Shown: one piece after another, positions 25,824-29,999 of the stretch
Numbering within the stretch: position 1 is the first letter of the stretch
Layout: each line of letters starts with the position of its first letter
NCBI GenBank assembly: GCA_028825345.1
Contig: JAPKAJ010000002.1
Location: forward strand, 1-29,999
Direction of reading: 5' to 3'
DNA: 29,999 nt
From: Arenicellales bacterium
GTDB taxonomy: Bacteria; Pseudomonadota; Gammaproteobacteria; Arenicellales; UBA868
Translations under genes and position numbers: made by a program
Notes under the pieces: model-generated
Told to the model about the DNA's origin: nothing
What the model saw: the letters and a program-made list of their open reading frames with translations, nothing else
Databases searched by the model: none

Positions 25824-25855
25824 GTTTCGAGTTTCGAGTTTCGAGTTTCGAGTTT
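25824..25855 (+). repeat. Heptanucleotide tandem repeat (GTTTCGA)
   Basis: About 4.6 perfect head-to-tail copies of GTTTCGA occupy 25824-25855. The tract lies between the decarboxylase stop (25788) and the start of the flavin-reductase-like gene (ATG 25859 or GTG 25904). A seven-base unit changes frame or promoter spacing with each copy gained or lost. No promoter was identified around it. Confidence 0.9.
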
Positions 25856-25903
25856 GCTATGAGTTGGCTGGAATGGTGGGGCTTAACTAAAAGGGGTTAT
25901 ACG

Positions 25904-26409
25904 GTGGACCAAACCAGTAAAAAAACAGCACTCAGAAAGATTCCATATGATCTATATATTTTGACGGCCCAAAGCGAGGATCAGAATATTTCGGCTGCGA
26001 TGGTCAAATGGGTGACTCAGGCGTCGTTTACGCCACCGCTGGTGGCTGTTGGTGTGAAAGTCGACTCGCAAGTTCATGGGATCATCAAAAGCTCCCAAAC
26101 TTTTGCTTTGAACATACTGGGCAAAGGCCAGCTCGATTTAGCATTTACTTTCTTTAGGTCTGCGCAAAGGAAGGGACAGTGGGTTGTGGACAGCCTTTTT
26201 GGTCTGGCTTTACTGGCGTGCCAATTCTTGAAAAACCCCCGGCATTTGTCGAGTGTCATCTGATAGATTCGACAAAAGCTGGCCATCACTTGGTTTTTGT
26301 GGACGAGGTGGTGGTGGACGCCCGGGTCAGTCAGGAGCCTGAAGGTCGTGCGGATGAGGCGACGTTCTGGCTAAAAGAGTTGTGTGAAAAAGCGTTTTAT
26401 GGTGGATAA
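25904..26409 (+). pseudogene. Flavin reductase-like (FMN-binding split barrel) gene, frameshifted
   Basis: Two adjacent frames together encode one flavin reductase-like protein of the DIM6/NTAB family (about 167 residues). The first frame gives ALRKIPYDLYILTAQ, then VKWVTQASFTPPLVAVGVKVDS and FALNILGKGQLDLAFTFF, the FMN-binding half. Homology then jumps near 26155-26170 to another frame that continues KEGTVGCGQPF, TGVPILEKPPAFVECHLID, GHHLVFVDEVVVDA and the terminal YGG, ending at TAA 26407-26409. Without the shift the first frame stops at 26263 and loses the conserved half. A two-base gain (for example GC in TGCGCAAAGG) or one-base loss would explain it. The likely start is a GTG at 25904 preceded by AGGGG; an ATG at 25859 is also open. 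It may be a true pseudogene or a sequencing error. Confidence 0.82.
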
Positions 26410-26422
26410 GAGGAGCTCAAAT

Positions 26423-27400
26423 ATGAGTCATGCTATTAAGATTTACCAGACCGGCGGCCCGGATGAGATGCGCTGGGAGCCAGTGGAGATTGGTGACCCG
26501 GGCCCCGGGGAGATTCGACTGCGTCACAGTGCCGTTGGGCTGAACTTTATTGATGTTTATTTCCGTTCGGGCGCTTATCCATCGCCACAGTTACCGTTTA
26601 CCCCCGGTCTTGAAGGGGCGGGCACAGTAGAGGCGATTGGTGAAGGGGTACAGGGTTTTGCCGAAGGAGATCGGGTGGCCTATGCAGCGCACCCCTTGGG
26701 CGCCTATGCTGAGGTACGACTCATACCCGCAGAAAAATTGGTGCACTTGCCCCCGGACATTAAAGAGTCCACCGCCGCTGCAATGATGCTAAAGGGCATG
26801 ACGGTGCAATATCTACTAAGAAGTACTGTAGCGCTTAAACCCAAAGATACTATCCTCTTTCAGGCTGCAGCTGGAGGGGTTGGCCTGATTGCCTGCCAGT
26901 GGGCACGACACCTGGGTGTCACCATCATCGGTACGGTTGGGTCAGACGAGAAAGCGGAACTGGCCACGGCTCACGGCTGTACCCATACTATTGTTTATAC
27001 CCGTGAGAATTTTGTAGATCGAGTGCGCGAGCTGACCGATGGCGTCGGCGTGGATGTTGTATACGACTCGGTGGGTCAGCATACCTTTAAAGGCAGTCTG
27101 GATTGCCTTAAGCGGCGCGGGACTCTGGCACTTTTTGGTCAAAGTTCGGGCAAAGTACCCTCTTTTGATCCCTCCGTCCTCGCTGCAAAAGGCTCCCTTT
27201 ACCTGACCCGACCGGGTTTATTCGACTACATCGCGGATCGGTCGAGCCTTGAACATTGTGCGGGCGAGTTATTTCAGGTGATGCAAAGTGGTGCAGTGCA
27301 GGCCGATATTAATCAGGAGTACGCTCTGTCAGATGCGTCGTTGGCGCACGCAGATCTTGAGGGACGGCGCACTACCGGCGCCAGCGTTTTACTGCCCTGA
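26423..27400 (+). CDS. qorA: NADPH:quinone oxidoreductase, zeta-crystallin type
   Basis: A 325-residue medium-chain reductase of the QorA type, the same length as E. coli Qor. It lacks the zinc ligands of alcohol dehydrogenases. Visible are the N-terminal GroES-like domain (GPGEIRLRHSAVGLNFIDVYFRSG in part, FTPGLEGAGTVEAIG), the nucleotide-binding loop AAAGGVGLIACQWA, and the family's VYDSVGQHTF segment. The enzyme reduces quinones or other electrophilic enones with NADPH in the cytoplasm. The ATG at 26423 has AGGAG seven bases upstream, better than the earlier in-frame start at 26384, which would overlap the flavin-reductase-like gene. The 13-base gap to that gene suggests one transcript. 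Confidence 0.93.
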   Translation: MSHAIKIYQTGGPDEMRWEPVEIGDPGPGEIRLRHSAVGLNFIDVYFRSGAYPSPQLPFTPGLEGAGTVEAIGEGVQGFAEGDRVAYAAHPLGAYAEVRLIPAEKLVHLPPDIKESTAAAMMLKGMTVQYLLRSTVALKPKDTILFQAAAGGVGLIACQWARHLGVTIIGTVGSDEKAELATAHGCTHTIVYTRENFVDRVRELTDGVGVDVVYDSVGQHTFKGSLDCLKRRGTLALFGQSSGKVPSFDPSVLAAKGSLYLTRPGLFDYIADRSSLEHCAGELFQVMQSGAVQADINQEYALSDASLAHADLEGRRTTGASVLLP

Positions 27401-27433
27401 GGCAAATAGTATTTTGAAGGCACGCAGACACCG

Positions 27434-28465
27434 ATGATGAATTTACAAGAAGCGACACGCGCTCTTTCGCAAGGCCAGGATCTCACCAGCGCCCAGATGG
27501 GCGATGTCATGCGCATTATTATGCAAGGGGACGCGACCCCGGCACAGATTGGCGCCGTGTTGACGGCGCTTCATATCAAGGGGGAGACGGTTGAAGAACT
27601 GACAGGTGCCGCGACAGTAATGCGAGAGTTTGCTGCAACTGTCACTTGTAAGACAGATCGGGTTGCCGACACGGTGGGTACCGGTGGCGATGGCGCTGGC
27701 CTGTTCAATATCTCAACCGCGGCAGCGTTGGTCGCTTGCGCCGCAGGGGCAACCATGGCCAAGCACGGCAACCGTGCAGCCACTGGAAATTCCGGCAGTG
27801 CTGATGTGCTTGAGGCAGCTGGGGTGAATATTGCGCTCAGCCCTGAAGCGGTCGGCAAGACCATCGACGCGGTGGGCCTAGGCTTTATGTTTGCCCCTAC
27901 CCATCATGGCGCGACACGCCATGCGATCGGTCCGCGCCGTGAGATCGGTATCCGTACTTTGTTTAATCTGCTGGGTCCTTTAACCAACCCGGCTGGGGCC
28001 AGATGGCAGTTGGTGGGTGTTTTTGATCAGGCGTGGGTGCACCCGCTGGCCGAGGTGTTTGCCAACCTGGGTAGCGTGCATACGCTGGTTGTCTGCTCGG
28101 ATGACGGCCTGGATGAGATAAGTATCGCCGCCGACACTAAGGTGAGCGAACTGCGTGATGGAAGCATTAAGGACTACGTGATCAAACCGGAAGAATTTGG
28201 GATTGCACGTCAATCGCTGGATGATCTGGTAGTGGCAGATTCGACCCAGAGCCTGGCTTTGATTCGCTCAGCACTTACCGGGACCGACGGCAGTGCAGCC
28301 GACATGGTAGCTCTAAATGCAGGGGCAACCATATACGCGGCTGACCTTGCCGATTCACTGCAAGATGGGGTAGAGCGTGCCCGTGAAATCCTAAAAAGCG
28401 GGGCAGGGTACGCCAAGTTAGAGGAACTCGTGGCCTACACCCAGAAGTTTTCTGTTGAGCAATAA
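27434..28465 (+). CDS. trpD: Anthranilate phosphoribosyltransferase
   Basis: A 343-residue TrpD transferring phosphoribosyl from PRPP to anthranilate in tryptophan synthesis. The glycine-rich PRPP loop GTGGDG (residues 82-87), NIST (92-95), KHGNR (110-114), SGSADVLEAAGV and the anthranilate-site region PRREIGIRTLFNLLGPLTNPAG are all present, as is the metal-binding DDGLDE. These features separate it from the TrpD2/YbiB relatives. It is not next to trpE, trpG or trpC; instead it follows qorA by 33 bases and precedes a small ligand-binding-domain gene by 12 bases. The first ATG (27434) or the immediately following one (27437) may be used. Confidence 0.95.
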   Translation: MMNLQEATRALSQGQDLTSAQMGDVMRIIMQGDATPAQIGAVLTALHIKGETVEELTGAATVMREFAATVTCKTDRVADTVGTGGDGAGLFNISTAAALVACAAGATMAKHGNRAATGNSGSADVLEAAGVNIALSPEAVGKTIDAVGLGFMFAPTHHGATRHAIGPRREIGIRTLFNLLGPLTNPAGARWQLVGVFDQAWVHPLAEVFANLGSVHTLVVCSDDGLDEISIAADTKVSELRDGSIKDYVIKPEEFGIARQSLDDLVVADSTQSLALIRSALTGTDGSAADMVALNAGATIYAADLADSLQDGVERAREILKSGAGYAKLEELVAYTQKFSVEQ

Positions 28466-28477
28466 AAGGAGACGGGC

Positions 28478-28717
28478 ATGCAAATAATCTTTGTACAGGT
28501 CAAATGCGATCTGGGGCGCTCTTATCAGGTCGCCCAGGCGCTTGTCGATGTGGAGGGGGTGTCGGAGGTTTATTCGATCTCCGGACCTTATGATCTGCTT
28601 GCCAAGTGTTATATCAGCGATGGCGAAGACGCCGGTCATTTTGTGAATCTGCGACTTCAAACTCTGGACGGTATTCGTGACACTCAGACAATAATTGCTT
28701 TCAATGCATTCAGTTGA
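28478..28717 (+). CDS. Stand-alone Lrp/AsnC ligand-binding (RAM) domain protein
   Basis: A 79-residue protein made up only of the Lrp/AsnC effector-binding (RAM) domain: an IIFVQVKCDLG strand, the helix SYQVAQALVDVEGVSEVYSISGPYDLLAKCYI in pieces, then HFVNLRLQTLDGIRDTQTIIAF. The helix-turn-helix DNA-binding half of Lrp is absent, and the length equals that of known stand-alone RAM-domain proteins, so it is not a truncation. Such proteins assemble as oligomers that bind amino acids at subunit interfaces; their roles are poorly known. AAAAGGAG lies eight bases before the ATG, and the gap to trpD is only 12 bases, so the two are probably co-expressed. A terminator follows. Confidence 0.9.
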   Translation: MQIIFVQVKCDLGRSYQVAQALVDVEGVSEVYSISGPYDLLAKCYISDGEDAGHFVNLRLQTLDGIRDTQTIIAFNAFS

Positions 28718-28742
28718 TCGCCCAGCAGTCCAAGGATGACAA

Positions 28743-28768
28743 CAAAAAGGTCGGCAAAGCCGGCCTTT
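28743..28768 (+). terminator. Rho-independent terminator after trpD/RAM genes
   Basis: AAAAAGGTCGGC and GCCGGCCTTTT form a GC-rich stem (one G-T pair) with an AAA loop, followed by TTTTGTATTTT. It lies 26 bases after the RAM-domain gene and marks the end of the qorA-trpD-RAM transcript. The flanking A and T runs could give it some activity in both directions. Confidence 0.85.
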
Positions 28769-28817
28769 TGTATTTTGGCAGAAGTCTTGTCACGGCGATG
28801 GCACGATTGAGCTCAGA

Positions 28818-29582
28818 ATGAACACTCAGTCCCAGACTAACCCGGCGGCATTACCCAGGATTCATCTTGGCAACGGTCGCTCTGCAAGGGATCTTCCGCT
28901 GGCCCTCGCAGATCAACATCGAGCCCTCCCTATCGGTCGGACAGTCCGTGCAGTGCTTAATCCCCGACCGACCCGCGACTGGGATAGCCGGTTGGCCCTC
29001 GACCTTGCGATCGGCGCCGGATTCGCTTCAATAGGACCAGTTCTTTATAGAAAGGAAGTCGCGTATCTGACGCTTGAACGGTTGCACAGCCTGTCCGATA
29101 CTGTCGGCTCGGGCATGAAATTACTTGTTGTGGGTTTGAACCCAAGTCCGTATTCAGCAGACACAGGCATCGGTTATGCCCGACCGGGTAACCGGTTCTG
29201 GCCGGCGGTCCTTCAAGCTGGTATCGCAAGTATTGACCGGGATCCCCGACATGCCCTGCGTCACCATGGTTTAGGTATGACAGATCTGGTCCGCCGTACC
29301 ACCCGCCGTGCAGACGAGGTGAGTATTAAGGAATACCAGGCCGGTTTTGCGCGGGTCGCTCGCCTGGCGCAATGGCTGGCTCCCAGGGCAGTCTGCTTTG
29401 TCGGCTTGGGCGGTTGGCGAAAAATAGTAGATGCCAAAGCCAAGGCGGGCGTTCAAGCCAGCCAGGTCGGTTGTCGGCCGGTATACCTCATGCCTCATAC
29501 CAGTGGGCTTAATGCGCACTGCCGTCTGGAGGATTTAACCCAGCATTTTGCCTGTGCAGCGTCGCTGGCGATGCGCTCGTAA
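28818..29582 (+). CDS. mug: Mug/TDG-type mismatch-specific DNA glycosylase with N-terminal extension
   Basis: A 254-residue uracil-DNA glycosylase superfamily protein of the Mug/TDG group, which removes uracil or thymine from G:U/G:T mismatches. The active-site motif is GLNPS (residues 106-110, with N108 in the catalytic asparagine position), followed by GYARPGNRFWPAVLQAG, GMTDLVRR and the C-terminal DNA-intercalation loop region MPHTSGLNAHC (from about 225). The catalytic domain starts near residue 85, so about 85 N-terminal residues precede it. E. coli Mug (168 residues) has no such extension, and I do not recognise a domain in it. The ATG at 28818 has no strong ribosome binding site; a later start inside the extension is possible. 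It follows a terminator, so it probably has its own promoter. Confidence 0.87.
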   Translation: MNTQSQTNPAALPRIHLGNGRSARDLPLALADQHRALPIGRTVRAVLNPRPTRDWDSRLALDLAIGAGFASIGPVLYRKEVAYLTLERLHSLSDTVGSGMKLLVVGLNPSPYSADTGIGYARPGNRFWPAVLQAGIASIDRDPRHALRHHGLGMTDLVRRTTRRADEVSIKEYQAGFARVARLAQWLAPRAVCFVGLGGWRKIVDAKAKAGVQASQVGCRPVYLMPHTSGLNAHCRLEDLTQHFACAASLAMRS

Positions 29583-29625
29583 TCTGCACAGGACCTGCCG
29601 GCAAACCTTGTCAAAAAAAGAAAAC

Positions 29626-29844
29626 GTGATCGGCAGCAAAGAATACAAGGCGCACCTTACGGTGACACTGCTAACGGCTGATGGAGAGCCGTTCGAGCAG
29701 GACATCACGCTTATTGTGCCAGGCGAGAGCAAAGCACAGGTTGAAGAACGTTTGCGCGGTATGCAGGCATCGGTAACATTAAAACACGTAAATATCACCT
29801 CAGTGCATCATGTCGGCCGTGGTGGCATAAAGCATGATGACTAA
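29626..29844 (+). CDS. Small conserved-looking hypothetical protein
   Basis: A 72-residue acidic/basic mixed protein with no signal peptide and no family I recognise. It contains alternating strand-like stretches (EYKAHLTVTLLT, EQDITLIVPG, ASVTLKHVNITSVHHVG) and one helix (KAQVEERLRGM), suggesting a small alpha/beta fold. The GTG at 29626 is the most natural start, since it follows the mug stop by 43 bases; a TTG at 29608 is also in frame, and an ATG at 29548 would overlap mug and add an arginine- and cysteine-rich segment that looks like non-coding translation. The same direction and short gap suggest co-transcription with mug. Confidence 0.6.
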   Translation: MIGSKEYKAHLTVTLLTADGEPFEQDITLIVPGESKAQVEERLRGMQASVTLKHVNITSVHHVGRGGIKHDD

Positions 29845-29904
29845 GGTGACCTCATCACGACTGAGCGATTGCAGTGCCGGGCTTGTGATCTTGATTAACT
29901 GAAG

Positions 29905-29999
29905 ATGACTAGTCGTGTGGTTATGATCTTGCATAAAGGCTTGTGCTGTGTGCTTTTGTCAGTGTTATTCATGGCAGGTTGCGCCCAACCGAAATCATG
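29905..29999 (+). CDS. Lipoprotein, N-terminal fragment cut by window end
   Basis: Translation from the ATG at 29905 (or 29923) gives a basic N-terminus, a hydrophobic stretch CCVLLSVLF and the lipobox MAGC followed by AQPKS, with the lipidated cysteine around residue 26. This is a type II (lipoprotein) signal peptide, so the product should be anchored to the inner or outer membrane. The frame is open to the window edge, so length and function are unknown. The ribosome binding site is not clear. Confidence 0.72.
   Translation, partial: MTSRVVMILHKGLCCVLLSVLFMAGCAQPKS

Noticed and set aside
25436..25858. Upstream part of a long open frame that runs into the flavin-reductase-like gene
   Set aside because: It overlaps the decarboxylase in another frame and its translation lacks any family features; only the part after 25859 shows homology.

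Overview
The window reads as a bacterial chromosome segment of roughly 54% GC, most likely from a gammaproteobacterium. Supporting this are a proteobacterial-type glutamate-cysteine ligase (GshA), DusA, an AsmA-family protein, CcmA/CcmB, an ArgE-type deacetylase, and an almost perfect Escherichia coli-type LexA box (19 of 20 positions) in front of dnaE2. I see no rRNA, tRNA, CRISPR array, phage gene or transposase. Almost all genes are metabolic housekeeping genes, tightly packed and often overlapping. GTG or TTG starts are inferred for several of them.

Layout. Positions 68-3991 (minus): a probable operon of 3-hydroxyacyl-CoA dehydrogenase, a HyuA-like hydantoinase/oxoprolinase subunit without its HyuB partner, and an unrecognised 303-residue protein whose stop codon lies in a small palindrome. 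4136-5275 (plus): argE, possibly leaderless. 5293-8004 (minus): gshA followed by a GT-B-like glycosyltransferase. 8046-11076 (plus): yjbQ, dusA and an asmA-like gene, overlapping at both junctions. 11221-12900 (plus): ilvD. 13110-14404 (minus): ccmA and ccmB alone, converging on ilvD. 14800-20118 (plus): an NAD-dependent formate dehydrogenase (fused NuoE/NuoF-like diaphorase plus molybdenum catalytic subunit) followed directly by folD. 20180-23290 (minus): dnaE2 with its LexA box. 23374-24555 (minus): an MFS transporter. 24628-25788 (plus): an ornithine/diaminopimelate-type decarboxylase. 25904-26409 (plus): a frameshifted flavin-reductase-like gene preceded by a heptanucleotide repeat. 26423-27400 (plus): quinone oxidoreductase. 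27434-28717 (plus): trpD plus a stand-alone Lrp/AsnC ligand-binding domain, then a terminator. 28818-29999 (plus): a Mug/TDG-type DNA glycosylase, a small unknown protein, and the start of a lipoprotein cut by the window edge.

How the genes fit together. The clearest functional unit is formate dehydrogenase plus FolD, which would connect folate-bound one-carbon units to formate oxidation with NADH production. Two genes concern DNA damage (dnaE2, mug-like). Glutathione, arginine, branched-chain amino acid and tryptophan synthesis are each represented by a single gene. I found no convincing wholly new multi-gene system. The best candidates for something undescribed are the hyuA/unknown-gene pair, the glycosyltransferase paired with gshA, and the trpD/RAM-domain pair.
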